Program-made: the position numbers and the translations under genes
Notes under the pieces: model-generated
Told to the model about the DNA's origin: nothing
The model's database searches: none
The model's input: the letters and a program-made list of their open reading frames with translations, nothing else
Assembly: GCF_016901015.1 (NCBI RefSeq)
Contig: NZ_JAFEUP010000006.1
Coordinates: forward strand, 310,001 to 374,000
Source of the DNA: Zestomonas insulae
Lineage (GTDB): Bacteria; Pseudomonadota; Gammaproteobacteria; Pseudomonadales; Pseudomonadaceae
DNA: 64,000 bases
Direction of reading: 5' to 3'
Part shown: in pieces, positions 52,734 to 61,777 of the stretch
Numbering within the stretch: the first letter of the stretch is position 1
Layout: each line of letters starts with the position of its first letter

Positions 52734-53966
52734 ATGGATTTCACCGTCCCCTCCGAATACGAAGCCTTCGGCGACGCGCTGATCCGCTTCATCGAGCAGG
52801 AAGTCGTGCCGTTGGAAAAACAGCACGCGACCCTGCTGCACAACGAGCGCCACACCTACAGCGAGGACGGCCGCTTCGTCCCGGCGGTCAACGCGCTGCG
52901 CAAGCAGGTGCGCCTGAAGTCGGCCGAGGCCGGCTTCTACACCGCGCTCGGCGACGAGTCGCTGGGCGGCGGCGGGCTCGGCGCCCAGGCCCAGGTGTAC
53001 ATCCAGGAGCGCCTCAACCACCACGTCGGCCCGACCCGCCACCTGGTGCAGACCGTGGTGCTGCCATCGCCGTTCACCAATGGCCTGACCCCGGTGCTCA
53101 AGCACCTCGCCCCGGAAGTCTTCGCGCGCTACAGCGAGCAGATCGCCAGCGGCGAGAAGACCCTGTGTTTCGGCCTGTCCGAACCGGACGCCGGCTCCGA
53201 CGTGTTCGGCATGCGCACCCGCGCGGTGCGCGACGGCGACCACTGGGTGCTCAATGGCAGCAAGCAGTGGATCACCAACGCGCCGTACGCCGACTACGCG
53301 ATGCTCTTCGCGGTCACCGACGAGAGCCTGGCGCGTGCCGGGCGCGGCGGCATCACCGGTTTCTTCCTGGCCACCGACACGCCCGGTTTCTCGGTGCCGA
53401 GCACCATCCCGACCATGGGCCACCTGGGCGCCGACATCGGCATCATCAGCCTGGACAACGTGCGCGTGCCGCACAGCCAGGTGCTCGGTGAAGTGGATCG
53501 CGGCCTGGCCGTGGCGATGGACGGGGTCAACGCCGGCCGCGTCGGCATGGCCGCCGCCTGCCTGGGCCTGGCGCGCTGGGCGCTGGACCAGGCGCTGGAG
53601 TACGCCAAGGTGCGCAAGACCTTCGGCCAGCCGATCGCCGAGCACCAGATGGTGCAGGCCATGCTCGCCGAGTGCGCCATGGACATCTACGCCAGCAAAG
53701 CCATGATCCAGCACTGCGCGTGGCTGCTCGACGCAGGCAAGCCGGCGACCAAGGAAGTCTCGATCATCAAGGCCGCGGCCACCGAGATGCTCTGCCGGGT
53801 CATGGACCGCTGCATGCAGGTGCATGGCGGCATGGGCCTGACCAACGAACTGCGCCTGGAGGAGGGCTTCCGCTACGCGCGCACCATGCGCATCCCGGAC
53901 GGCACCTCGGAAATTCAGCGGCGCACCATCGCCAAGCGCCTGCTGGCCGGCGACACCGCGTTCTAA
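52734..53966 (+). CDS. Acyl-CoA dehydrogenase, Asp-base variant
   Basis: 410 aa. FAD motif GLSEPDAGSDVFGMRTRAV and GSKQWITNAPYAD. C-terminal base position Asp389 in RIPDGTSEIQRR. The N-terminus (MDFTVPSEYEAFGDALIRF) and the extra loop near residues 75-110 are unlike the other ACADs in the window and recall the ACAD10/ACAD11-like group. TTTGAGGATTTGTC precedes the ATG. Operon partner of the 51532 gene. Confidence 0.9.
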   Translation: MDFTVPSEYEAFGDALIRFIEQEVVPLEKQHATLLHNERHTYSEDGRFVPAVNALRKQVRLKSAEAGFYTALGDESLGGGGLGAQAQVYIQERLNHHVGPTRHLVQTVVLPSPFTNGLTPVLKHLAPEVFARYSEQIASGEKTLCFGLSEPDAGSDVFGMRTRAVRDGDHWVLNGSKQWITNAPYADYAMLFAVTDESLARAGRGGITGFFLATDTPGFSVPSTIPTMGHLGADIGIISLDNVRVPHSQVLGEVDRGLAVAMDGVNAGRVGMAAACLGLARWALDQALEYAKVRKTFGQPIAEHQMVQAMLAECAMDIYASKAMIQHCAWLLDAGKPATKEVSIIKAAATEMLCRVMDRCMQVHGGMGLTNELRLEEGFRYARTMRIPDGTSEIQRRTIAKRLLAGDTAF

Positions 53967-53996
53967 ACCCGATTCGAGCGAGCCGAGGAGGCATTC

Positions 53997-55721
53997 GTGG
54001 CCCACTTTCATCCATATCCGAGCGCTGCCGATGTGTGCGAACGACCGCGCGGCACCCTGCGCGTCAACCCGGCGCATGCCGCGCTGGTGCCGTCACGCCA
54101 CGTCGACGTGCCCGAAACCAGCGTCTTCCAGCACCTGGCGGTCGCCGCCGCGCGCTATCCGCAGAAGACCGCGATCCAGTTCTACGGCGCCAGCTATAGC
54201 TACGCCGAGCTGCTGCGCGACGTCGAGCACATGGCCGGTTACCTGCAGCAGGTCTGCGGCGTGCAGCGCGGCGACCGGGTGGTGGTGTTCAGCCAGAACT
54301 GCCCGCAGTTCATCGCCGCCTATTTCGCCATCCTGAGGGCCGACGCGGTGCTGGTGCCGGCCAACGCCATGCTGCTGCAGGACGAGCTGGCGCACATCGT
54401 CAGCGACAGCGGCGCGGTCGCCGCCTTCGTCGCCCAGGAACTGCTCGACCAGGTCACGCCGCTGCTCGGCAGCACCTGCCTGCAGCAGGTCATCGTGCAT
54501 GCCTATGGCGACGCGCTGGGCGACGATGACGCCGGCCTGAATATTCCCGACTGGCTGCGTGCCCGCTCGAACCTGGCGCTGGCGCAACCCGGCGTGGCGC
54601 TGTGGAATACCGCTCTGGCTGAACAGCGTCAGCCGGCGCCACACCAGGCCGGCCCGGACGACCTGTGCATGCTGCCCTACACCTCGGGAACCACCGGAAA
54701 GCCCAAGGCCTGCGTGCACAGCCACCGCACGGTGTCGACCTCGTTCGTCGGTTCCAGCCTGTGGCGACCGACCAACGCCTCCTCGGTGTTCCTCGCCGTG
54801 GCGCCGCTGTTCCACCTGCTCGGCCTGCAGACCAACGTCAACGCGGCGATCTTCAACGGCAGCAGCATCGTGCTGATGGCGCGCTGGGACCGCGAGAACG
54901 CCGCCGCGCTGATCGAGCGCTACGCGGTGAGCTTCTGGGCGGCGCTGCCGACCATGCTGGTGGATTTCTTCGCCCAGCCCGGCATCGAGCAGCGCGACCT
55001 GTCCAGCCTGGCGCTGATCACCGGCGGCGGCGCCGCCACGCCGCAGCACATCAACGACCTGCTCAAGCAGCGCTACGGCCTCGACTACATCGAAGGCTAC
55101 GGCATGACCGAGACCGCCTCGTTCCTCTGCACCAACCCGTACTTCGCGCCGCGGCGCGGCTGCCTGGGCATCCCGACCTACGGCGTGGAGCTGCGCATCG
55201 TCGATCCGGACAGCCTCGAGGCGGTGGCCACGGGTGAGGTCGGCGAGATCATCGTGCATGCCGCGCAGGTCATGCTCGGCTACTGGAACAACGAGAAAGC
55301 CAACGCGGACAGCTTCGTGGTTCTCGACGGCAAGCACTTCCTGCGCACCGGCGACCTGGCCAGCTGCGGCGAGGACGGCTACGTGACCATGCGTGATCGG
55401 CTCAAGCGGATGATCAACGCCTCGGGGTTCAAGGTCTGGCCGGCGGAGATCGAGGCCATGCTCGGCGCGCATCCGGCGATTCTCGAGGCCTGCGTGATCG
55501 CCGTGCCGGACCAGCACCGCGGCGAGACGGTCAAGGCGGTGGTAACCCTGCGCGCCGGCGCCGCAGAGACCACCGACAGTCTACTCGCCTGGTGCCGCGC
55601 CAACATGGCGACCTACAAGACGCCACGCCTGATGGAGATCGTCGACAGCCTGCCGAAGAACGCCACCGGCAAGATTGCCTGGCGCGAGCTGCAGGAAGCC
55701 GAACTGGCCAAACGCGCCTGA
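53997..55721 (+). CDS. AMP-forming acyl-CoA ligase
   Basis: 574 aa, GTG start at 53997 with CCGAGGAGGC upstream. P-loop MLPYTSGTTGKPKACVHSH, YGMTETASF, LRTGDLASCGEDGYVTMRDR, LKRMINASGFKVWPAEIE, and catalytic Lys in KNATGKIAWRE. Medium/long-chain fatty acyl-CoA ligase type. It lies 30 nt after an ACAD gene and is followed by a second ligase 33 nt later. Confidence 0.92.
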   Translation: MAHFHPYPSAADVCERPRGTLRVNPAHAALVPSRHVDVPETSVFQHLAVAAARYPQKTAIQFYGASYSYAELLRDVEHMAGYLQQVCGVQRGDRVVVFSQNCPQFIAAYFAILRADAVLVPANAMLLQDELAHIVSDSGAVAAFVAQELLDQVTPLLGSTCLQQVIVHAYGDALGDDDAGLNIPDWLRARSNLALAQPGVALWNTALAEQRQPAPHQAGPDDLCMLPYTSGTTGKPKACVHSHRTVSTSFVGSSLWRPTNASSVFLAVAPLFHLLGLQTNVNAAIFNGSSIVLMARWDRENAAALIERYAVSFWAALPTMLVDFFAQPGIEQRDLSSLALITGGGAATPQHINDLLKQRYGLDYIEGYGMTETASFLCTNPYFAPRRGCLGIPTYGVELRIVDPDSLEAVATGEVGEIIVHAAQVMLGYWNNEKANADSFVVLDGKHFLRTGDLASCGEDGYVTMRDRLKRMINASGFKVWPAEIEAMLGAHPAILEACVIAVPDQHRGETVKAVVTLRAGAAETTDSLLAWCRANMATYKTPRLMEIVDSLPKNATGKIAWRELQEAELAKRA

Positions 55722-55754
55722 ACGGCGCGCCACCGATAACAAGAGAGTCCCCGC

Positions 55755-57311
55755 ATGTACCTGACCCAAGGCCTGCAGCGCGCGCTGCAACAGACCCCTG
55801 AGCGCCTCGTGACCCTCTGCGGCGAGCGCCGGCGCACCTTCCGCGAGTTCGGCGAGCGGGTCGCCCGCCTGGCTGGCGCCCTGCAGCAGCTCGGCATGGC
55901 CCCCGGCGACCGGGTCGGCATGCTGGCGCTGAACTCCGATCGCTACCTCGAGTACATGCATGCGACCTGGTGGGGCGGCGGCGTGCTCAATCCGGTGAAC
56001 ATCCGCTGGGCGGTGCCGGAAGTGGTGTATTCGCTGGACGACTGCGCCACCGGCATCCTGTTCGTCGACGACCACTTCCTGCCGCTGGTCGAGGGCATCC
56101 GCGCCAGCGCCAAGCGCGCGCCGCTGTTCATCTACGCCGGCGACGGCCAGGCGCCGGCCGGCATGCTCTGCCACGAGCAACTGATCGCCGAGCACGCGCC
56201 GATCGCCGATGCCGGGCGCGGCGGCGACGACCTCGCCTGCGTGATGTACACCGGCGGCACCACCGGCTTCCCCAAGGGCGTGATGCAGAGCCACATGAAC
56301 CTCTGGTCGGCATGCATCCAGCGCATGGCGGAGATTCCGCAGAACGCCGACAACCGCGACCTGATCGTCATGCCGCTGTTCCACGTCGCCGCGCTGGCGC
56401 GGGTGGTCTCCGGCTTCATCTGCGGCGGCTCGTTCGTCCTGCTGCCGAGTTTCGAGCCGGCGCAGCTGCTCGCCACCATCGAGGCGGAGCGGGTCAGCGA
56501 CTCGATTTTGGTGCCGACCATGATCCAGGCCTTGCTCGTCCATCCGGACTTCGCCAAGCGCGACCTCGGCAGCCTCAAGCGCCTGACCTATGGCGCCTCG
56601 CCGACCGCCGGGGAGATGGTCGAGCAGCTGCTGGGCGCCTTGCCGGAGCTGCAGCTGTCGCACTCCTATGGCCTCACCGAGGCCTGCCCGATCGTCTCCA
56701 GCAACCCGCCGGAAAACCATACGGCGGAGGCGCGCCGCAGTGGCCTGAGCCGTTCGGTCGGCCGTGGCGGTTTCGGCGTGCTGGTGCGCATCGTCGACGA
56801 GCAGGGTGCGGAAGTGCCGCGCGGCACGGTCGGCGAGATCATCGTGCGCGGGCCGAACATCATGCAGGGCTACTGGAACAAGCCGGAGGAGACTACCAAG
56901 GCGTTGCGCGGCGGCTGGCTGCGCACCGGCGACGGTGCCTACATGGACGAGGCGGGCTACCTGTACATCGTCGACCGCCTCAAGGACATGATCGTCAGCG
57001 GCGGCGAGAACATCTATTCGGCCGAGGTGGAGAACGCCATCGCCCGCCACCCGGCGGTGGCCATGTGTGCGGTGGTCGGCGTGCCGCACGAGCAGTGGGG
57101 TGAGGCGGTGCACGCGGTGGTGGTACCCAAGCCCGGCGTGGCGCTCGGCGAGGACGAGGTGCGCGCGCACTGCCGTGAATTCGTCGCCGGCTACAAATGC
57201 CCGAAGAGCGTGGAGTTCCGCGCGGCACTGCCGCTCAGCGGCGCCGGCAAGATCCTCAAGCGCGAGCTGCGCGAACCGTTCTGGGCCGGCAAGGCACGGG
57301 GGGTGAACTGA
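55755..57311 (+). CDS. AMP-forming acyl-CoA ligase
   Basis: 518 aa. VMYTGGTTGFPKGVMQSH, YGLTEACPIV, LRTGDGAYMDEAGYLYIVDR, LKDMIVSGGENIYSAEVE, and the C-terminal catalytic Lys in LSGAGKILKRELRE. Typical fatty-acyl-CoA ligase (FadD-like/long-chain) size. The stop codon overlaps the next ATG by one base (TGATG), indicating translational coupling with the thioesterase-like gene. Confidence 0.93.
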   Translation: MYLTQGLQRALQQTPERLVTLCGERRRTFREFGERVARLAGALQQLGMAPGDRVGMLALNSDRYLEYMHATWWGGGVLNPVNIRWAVPEVVYSLDDCATGILFVDDHFLPLVEGIRASAKRAPLFIYAGDGQAPAGMLCHEQLIAEHAPIADAGRGGDDLACVMYTGGTTGFPKGVMQSHMNLWSACIQRMAEIPQNADNRDLIVMPLFHVAALARVVSGFICGGSFVLLPSFEPAQLLATIEAERVSDSILVPTMIQALLVHPDFAKRDLGSLKRLTYGASPTAGEMVEQLLGALPELQLSHSYGLTEACPIVSSNPPENHTAEARRSGLSRSVGRGGFGVLVRIVDEQGAEVPRGTVGEIIVRGPNIMQGYWNKPEETTKALRGGWLRTGDGAYMDEAGYLYIVDRLKDMIVSGGENIYSAEVENAIARHPAVAMCAVVGVPHEQWGEAVHAVVVPKPGVALGEDEVRAHCREFVAGYKCPKSVEFRAALPLSGAGKILKRELREPFWAGKARGVN

Positions 57312-57742
57312 TGAGCGCGAGCGCAATGGCACAGGTGCCAGCCGGTTTCTCCGCGCTGCAGGCACCGCCCGGTTTCGTGCGCTACTGCGGCGGCTTCCAC
57401 TTCCACGACGAGCTGCCGCTGGTCGCGGTGCGGATAGTCGCCGACCACCTCAACTCGGTGCGCATCGTCCACGGCGGCTTCCTCGCCACCGTGGCCGACA
57501 CCGCCTTCGGCCTGGTGCTCAAGCGTGCGCTGGGCACCCCGGTGCCGCCGATCACCGTCAGCTTGACCGTCGACTACCTGGCCGCGGCGCGCGAAGGCGA
57601 CTGGCTGGAGGCGCATGTCGAGGTGCTGAAGGTCGGGCGCAGCTTCGTGAATGCCAGCTGCCTGCTCAAGGTCGGCGAGCGCCCGGTGCTGCGCGCCAGC
57701 GCGGTATTCACCGTCTGGCAGGGGCAAGTGCCGCCCGCCTGA
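57311..57742 (+). CDS. PaaI-type hotdog thioesterase
   Basis: 143 aa from ATG 57311. 4HBT-like motif VRIVHGGFLATVADTAFGLVL, then PITVSLTVDYLAAAREGDWLE and a C-terminal ASAVFTVW, as in PaaI thioesterases. It would free CoA from stalled or dead-end acyl-CoA. It is the last gene of the ten-gene operon. A perfect 20-bp palindrome spans its stop codon and that of the convergent TrmH gene. Confidence 0.9.
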   Translation: MSASAMAQVPAGFSALQAPPGFVRYCGGFHFHDELPLVAVRIVADHLNSVRIVHGGFLATVADTAFGLVLKRALGTPVPPITVSLTVDYLAAAREGDWLEAHVEVLKVGRSFVNASCLLKVGERPVLRASAVFTVWQGQVPPA

Positions 57743-57758
57743 ACCGCTAGCGGTTCAG
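57739..57758. terminator. Perfect 20-bp palindrome over two convergent stop codons
   Basis: CTGAACCGCT-AGCGGTTCAG with no loop. It contains the TGA of the thioesterase gene and the stop of the minus-strand TrmH gene. Likely a shared bidirectional terminator, although no T-run follows. Confidence 0.6.
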
Positions 57759-58478
57759 TTCGTAGGCGCACATGTTGACCGTCGTCGCCAGGTTCAGCGA
57801 TTCGATGGCGCCGCAGCCGGCAATGGTGAACGGCTCCGCGTTGAGCGCGAGCAGTTGCTCGCGGGGTACACCGCGCGCCTCGTTGCCAAACAGGTAGCAG
57901 TCGAAACTCTTGAAGCTGGCGGACTGCACGCGCTCGCCGTGCATATCCAGGCAGGCGATGCGCGTGAAGCGGCTGCGCAGCGAGTCCAGCGGCACATCCA
58001 GCTCCAGCGGCGCATGGAAGATCGCACCCATGCTGGAACGCACCACTTTCGGGTTGTACGGATCGACGCTGCCGGGGCTGAGCAGGCAGCGGAAATTGCC
58101 GAACCAGGCCAGGGTGCGCAGGATGGTGCCGAGATTGCCCGGGTCCTGGATTTCGTGCAGGTAGATGGCGCGCTCATGCGCAGCGGGCACGGCCGCCGGC
58201 GTGGCGCTCGCCGGCATCGGCACCAGCGCGATGATGCCCTGCGGGGTCTGGGTGTCGGCGATCTGCGCCATCTGCCGGTCGCTGATCACATGGGTCTTGA
58301 ACGGGCTCTGCCAGTGCTCGTGGGCGCTGGTGACGTACAGCTCGCTGCGCTGCAGCTGCGGGTTGTGCACGGCCGCCTTCTGCAGTTCCAAAATCAGGTG
58401 CTCGCCTTCCACCAGAAAATGCCCGAACTCGGCGCGGTACTTCTTCTGCTGGAGTTTCTTGATGTCGTCGAATTTCAT
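57747..58478 (-). CDS. TrmH/SpoU-family RNA 2'-O-methyltransferase
   Basis: 243 aa. SPOUT methyltransferase with the three family motifs: LHEIQDPGNLGTILRTLAWFG, CYLFGNEARGVP, and IESLNLATTVNMCAYEL. The N-terminal half (KKLQQKKYRAEFGHFLVEGEHLI) is the L30e-like substrate-binding part. Transfers methyl from SAM to a ribose in rRNA or tRNA; target not assigned. It lies 11 nt after the FAD-protein gene on the same strand. Confidence 0.9.
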   Translation of the reverse strand: MKFDDIKKLQQKKYRAEFGHFLVEGEHLILELQKAAVHNPQLQRSELYVTSAHEHWQSPFKTHVISDRQMAQIADTQTPQGIIALVPMPASATPAAVPAAHERAIYLHEIQDPGNLGTILRTLAWFGNFRCLLSPGSVDPYNPKVVRSSMGAIFHAPLELDVPLDSLRSRFTRIACLDMHGERVQSASFKSFDCYLFGNEARGVPREQLLALNAEPFTIAGCGAIESLNLATTVNMCAYELNR

Positions 58479-58489
58479 CGCGGCGGCGC

Positions 58490-60109
58490 TCAGTGGCTCG
58501 GTTCGGACAGCAGCGATTTGGCCACCGCTTCGGCGACCTTGATGCCATCCACGCCCGCCGAGAGGATACCGCCGGCATAACCGGCGCCTTCACCGGCCGG
58601 GTACAGGCCTTTCAGGTTGAGGCTCTGCAGGGAGTCGTGGTCGCGGGTGATGCGTACCGGCGAGGAGGTGCGGGTCTCGATGCCGGTGAGCACCGCGTCA
58701 TCGCGATCGAAACCGCGGATCTGCTTGCCGAAGGCCGGCAGCGCCTCGCGGATCGCCTCGATCGCGTATTCCGGCAGCGACGGCGCCAGGTCGCCGAGGC
58801 GCACGCCGGGCTTGTAGGAGGGTTCCACCTCGCCAAACTCGCTCGACGGCTTGCCGCGAATGAAGTCGCCGACCAGTTGTGCAGGCGCGCAGTAATCGCT
58901 GCCGCCCAGCTCGTAGGCGCGGGATTCCAGGCGCTCCTGGAACTCGACGCCGGCCAGCGGGCCGCCGGGGAAATCCTGCTCCGGATTGATGCCGACCACG
59001 ATGCCGGCATTCGCATTGCGTTCGTTACGCGAGTACTGGCTCATGCCGTTGGTCACCACACGCCCCGGCTCGGACGTGGCGGCCACCACGGTGCCGCCCG
59101 GGCACATGCAGAAGCTGTACACGGCGCGGCCGTTCTTGGCGTGGTGCACCAGCTTGTAGTCGGCGGCGCCGAGCTCCGGATGGCCGGCGTACTTGCCCAG
59201 GCGCGCCTTGTCGATCAGGCCTTGCGGGTGCTCGATGCGGAAACCCACGGCAAACGGCTTGGCCTCGATGAACACGCCCTGGCGATGCAGCATGCGGAAG
59301 GTATCGCGCGAGCTGTGGCCGAGCGCCAGCACCACATGGCGGCTGCGCAGGGTTTCGCCACTGGCGAGCACCACGCCTTCAAGCTGGCCGTCGTCGATCA
59401 GCAGGTCGGTGACCTTGCTCTCGAAACGCACCTCGCCGCCGAGGGCGATGATCTCCTCGCGCATCGCGGCGACCACGCCGGTAAGGCGGAAGGTACCGAT
59501 GTGCGGCTTGCTGACGTACATGATCTCGTCCGGCGCGCCGGCGCGAACGAACTCGTGCATCACCTTGCGGGCGTAGAACTTGGGGTCCTTGATCTGGCTG
59601 TACAGCTTGCCGTCGGAGAACAGGCCGGCACCGCCCTCGCCGAACTGCACGTTGGATTCCGGGGTCAGGACCTTCTTGCGCCACAGAGCCCAGGTGTCCT
59701 TGGTACGGCTGCGCACATCCTTGCCGCGCTCCAGCACGATGGGCTTGAAGCCCATCTGCGCGAGCAGCAGCGCGGCGAACAGGCCGCAGGGGCCGAAACC
59801 CACCACCAGCGGGCGCTCGGTCAGATCGGCCGGCGCCTGTCCGACCGGATAGTAATGGGTGTCCGGAGCGGGCCGTACGTTGTGGTCATCGGCCAGGCGC
59901 GCCAGGATCGCCGCCTCTTCGCGGACCTCGAGATCGATGATGTAGATGAACAGAATGATGCTGTTCTTCTTGCGCGCATCGTAGCTGCGCTTGAACACGG
60001 TGAAGTTCAGCAGCTCGGCGTCGCTGATGTTCAGGCGTTGGACGATGGCCGCGCGCAGTTCATCGGCGGAATGATCGAGGGGCAGGGACAGTTCGTTGAT
60101 GCGAATCAT
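58490..60109 (-). CDS. FAD-dependent dehydrogenase (COG2509-like)
   Basis: 539 aa from ATG 60109 (MIRINELSLPLDH); a 25-residue upstream extension has no ribosome support. A roughly 100-residue RRM-like N-terminal domain is followed by the FAD Rossmann segment VVGFGPCGLFAALLLAQMG, GEGGAGLFSDGKL, and a C-terminal AGEGAGYAGGILSAGVDG, all typical of the COG2509 'uncharacterized FAD-dependent dehydrogenase' group. Function unknown; not obviously part of the catabolic region. Divergent from rlmE. Confidence 0.9.
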   Translation of the reverse strand: MIRINELSLPLDHSADELRAAIVQRLNISDAELLNFTVFKRSYDARKKNSIILFIYIIDLEVREEAAILARLADDHNVRPAPDTHYYPVGQAPADLTERPLVVGFGPCGLFAALLLAQMGFKPIVLERGKDVRSRTKDTWALWRKKVLTPESNVQFGEGGAGLFSDGKLYSQIKDPKFYARKVMHEFVRAGAPDEIMYVSKPHIGTFRLTGVVAAMREEIIALGGEVRFESKVTDLLIDDGQLEGVVLASGETLRSRHVVLALGHSSRDTFRMLHRQGVFIEAKPFAVGFRIEHPQGLIDKARLGKYAGHPELGAADYKLVHHAKNGRAVYSFCMCPGGTVVAATSEPGRVVTNGMSQYSRNERNANAGIVVGINPEQDFPGGPLAGVEFQERLESRAYELGGSDYCAPAQLVGDFIRGKPSSEFGEVEPSYKPGVRLGDLAPSLPEYAIEAIREALPAFGKQIRGFDRDDAVLTGIETRTSSPVRITRDHDSLQSLNLKGLYPAGEGAGYAGGILSAGVDGIKVAEAVAKSLLSEPSH

Positions 60110-60264
60110 GGCGATAATCCTGGCCGGTGACTCCGGCAAAGGAAGCAGAAGAGGGGGTAAGACGCGAATTGTACCCGTCGCCACTCACCCCTGTCAGGCG
60201 CGGCCGGACGGGTGCTGCCGGAGGCGCCTGCCCGGTGGATGCAACCTGCGCAGCATTATCAGCA

Positions 60265-60270
60265 TATAAT
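60265..60270 (+). promoter_or_regulatory. TATAAT -10 candidate upstream of rlmE
   Basis: A perfect TATAAT in an AT pocket, 80 nt before the rlmE start. No strong -35 element at 16-18 nt spacing, so only the -10 is called. Confidence 0.4.
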
Positions 60271-60350
60271 TGCCGCCATTTTGCGCCCAACAGCGTGCTT
60301 CTGTTCGCGCCGTTGACCCGCTCCTCACTTTGATTTTCCCTGGCTCTCTC

Positions 60351-60971
60351 ATGAAACGATCCAAAAGCAGCAGCCGCTGGCTGAACGAACACGTCAACGA
60401 TCCCTACGTTAAACGGGCGCAGAAGGACGGCCTGCGCTCGCGCTCCAGCTACAAGCTGATCGAGCTGAACGAGAAGGACCGCTTGATCCGCCCCGGCATG
60501 CTGATCATGGACCTGGGCTCGGCGCCGGGCGGCTGGTCGCAGGTGGCCGGCAAGCTGGTGGGCGAGAAGGGCCGGGTGATCGCCACCGACATCCTGCCGA
60601 TGGACCCGCTGGACAACGTCGACTTCATTCAGGGCGACTTCACGGACGACGCGGTGTTCCAGCAGCTGCTCGACAAGCTCGGCGGCCGGCAGGCCGACCT
60701 GATCGTCTCCGACATCGCCCCCAACATCAGCGGCGTCGCGGCCGCCGACCAGGCCGCCTCGATGTATCTGGTCGAACTCACCCTCGACATGGTGCGCCAG
60801 GTGCTCAAGCCCGGCGGCAACTACGCGGTGAAAGTCTTCCAGGGCGAAGGCTCCGACGAGTTCCTCAAGGACGTGCGCACCTCCTTCGAGAAGGTGGTGA
60901 TCCGCAAACCAGAAGCCTCGCGACCGCGCTCGCGGGAGGTTTATCTGGTTGGTAAAGGCTTCAAGGGCTAA
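60351..60971 (+). CDS. rlmE: 23S rRNA (uridine-2'-O-)-methyltransferase RlmE
   Basis: 206 aa from ATG 60351 (MKRSKSSSRWLNEH), close to the 209 aa of E. coli RlmE. SAM-binding LGSAPGGWSQ, and the K-D-K-E catalytic tetrad: Lys35, Asp121 (SDIAPN), Lys161 (AVKVFQGEG) and Glu196 (SREVYLVG). Methylates U2552 of 23S rRNA in the 50S subunit. In many pseudomonads rlmE adjoins ftsH; here ftsH is not in the window, so this could be a relocated or second copy. A good terminator follows at 61036-61066. Confidence 0.93.
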   Translation: MKRSKSSSRWLNEHVNDPYVKRAQKDGLRSRSSYKLIELNEKDRLIRPGMLIMDLGSAPGGWSQVAGKLVGEKGRVIATDILPMDPLDNVDFIQGDFTDDAVFQQLLDKLGGRQADLIVSDIAPNISGVAAADQAASMYLVELTLDMVRQVLKPGGNYAVKVFQGEGSDEFLKDVRTSFEKVVIRKPEASRPRSREVYLVGKGFKG

Positions 60972-61035
60972 GGCGGCAGCGTCGCTCAAGGGCGATCGGT
61001 CGGACGCGAAATCGCAATCGTGAGTAAGGGCATCG

Positions 61036-61066
61036 AAACCCCGCGCAGAGCGGGGTTTTGCTTTTC
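61036..61066 (+). terminator. Rho-independent terminator after rlmE
   Basis: AAACCCCGC and GCGGGGTTT arms with a 5-nt loop, followed by TGCTTTT. It lies 65 nt after the rlmE stop codon. Confidence 0.85.
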
Positions 61067-61151
61067 TGGGCGTCTGCAGAGATAGGTGCGCCGCACCTGC
61101 CATTGGTTCGGGGTCTGCTAGCTGTGCTTCACGACGTTTTCGACACCCAAA

Positions 61152-61190
61152 GAAAAAGCCCCTGAAAATTCTTTGGATTTTCAGGGGCTT
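61152..61190 (-). terminator. Rho-independent terminator of ssrA
   Basis: On the minus strand, AAGCCCCTGAAAAT and ATTTTCAGGGGCTT form a perfect stem followed by a T-rich tract (TTTTTCTTT), directly after the tmRNA 3' CCA. Confidence 0.9.
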
Positions 61191-61194
61191 GATT

Positions 61195-61552
61195 TGGTGG
61201 AGCCGGGGGGATTTGAACCCCCGTCCGCCAGCTCTCCGCTATCGGTTCTACATGCTTAGCCATCTCTACTGAGTTAACTCCGCGCGGCCCGAGTGGCAGG
61301 GCGCTTGGAGCGAGCTGCATAAGTTTTAGCCGTTACACCTGCAGCGAGCTTGGCGGCGATCCTGTTCTATCTGACTGACCTAATCGTCGGGTTTACAGGC
61401 ATCCCCTAGGGTCAGCTAGCGGCACTTAGGCGGCTAGAGCGTAGTTGTCGTCGTTGGCAACTATAAAGTTGTGGCAGCGGATTTACGAGAACTGTCACCT
61501 ACTCGGCATGCCCCTCAAGTTTTGCTACCGGCGTCGAATCCTAATCGGCCCC
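61195..61552 (-). ncRNA. ssrA: Transfer-messenger RNA (tmRNA)
   Basis: About 358 nt. On the minus strand it begins GGGGCCGATTAGGATTCGAC and ends in a tRNA-like half with the T-arm GGGGTTCAAATCCCC and CCGGCTCCACCA. The resume codon and tag frame lie at 61426-61458 and encode ANDDNYALAA followed by TAA, the tag known from Pseudomonas. The RNA rescues stalled ribosomes with SmpB and tags products for proteolysis; smpB is not in the window. The 5' and 3' ends are placed from the conserved acceptor pairing. Confidence 0.97.
61426..61458 (-). other. tmRNA proteolysis tag reading frame (ANDDNYALAA)
   Basis: Ten codons plus TAA inside ssrA on the minus strand: Ala-Asn-Asp-Asp-Asn-Tyr-Ala-Leu-Ala-Ala. 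The terminal LAA is the ClpXP recognition end. Confidence 0.95.
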
Positions 61553-61583
61553 AAAACCTCTGTGCGAGCACAGGGGGACTTGC

Positions 61584-61612
61584 AGTGTACGGCAAAGGGG
61601 GCGGGGCGTCGA
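61584..61612 (-). promoter_or_regulatory. Sigma70-type promoter candidate for ssrA
   Basis: Minus-strand TCGACG (61607-61612) and TACACT (61584-61589) are separated by exactly 17 nt. They lie about 32 nt upstream of the mature 5' end, which suits a precursor later trimmed by RNase P. The short leader also contains CTGTGCGAGCACAG (61560-61573), a small hairpin. Confidence 0.5.
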
Positions 61613-61777
61613 CCGCCGCCTGTGTGGCCGAGGGCGACGCGCGGCTCAAGCACCGTGCGTCCCGCCGATTCGCAGGATCGCCTTTAGCCTCTTAGAATGG
61701 CGGCCGGGTGGCGAGGGAGCTGCCCCGCGTGGCGGTTTCGCCATGCTTTCCGGACGTCGATTTAAAGGAGTATCGAC

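Noticed and set aside
61129..61320. Small minus-strand open frame ending in GVQIPPAPPNQAPEN-like sequence
   Set aside because: It is the tRNA-like end and terminator of ssrA read as protein.
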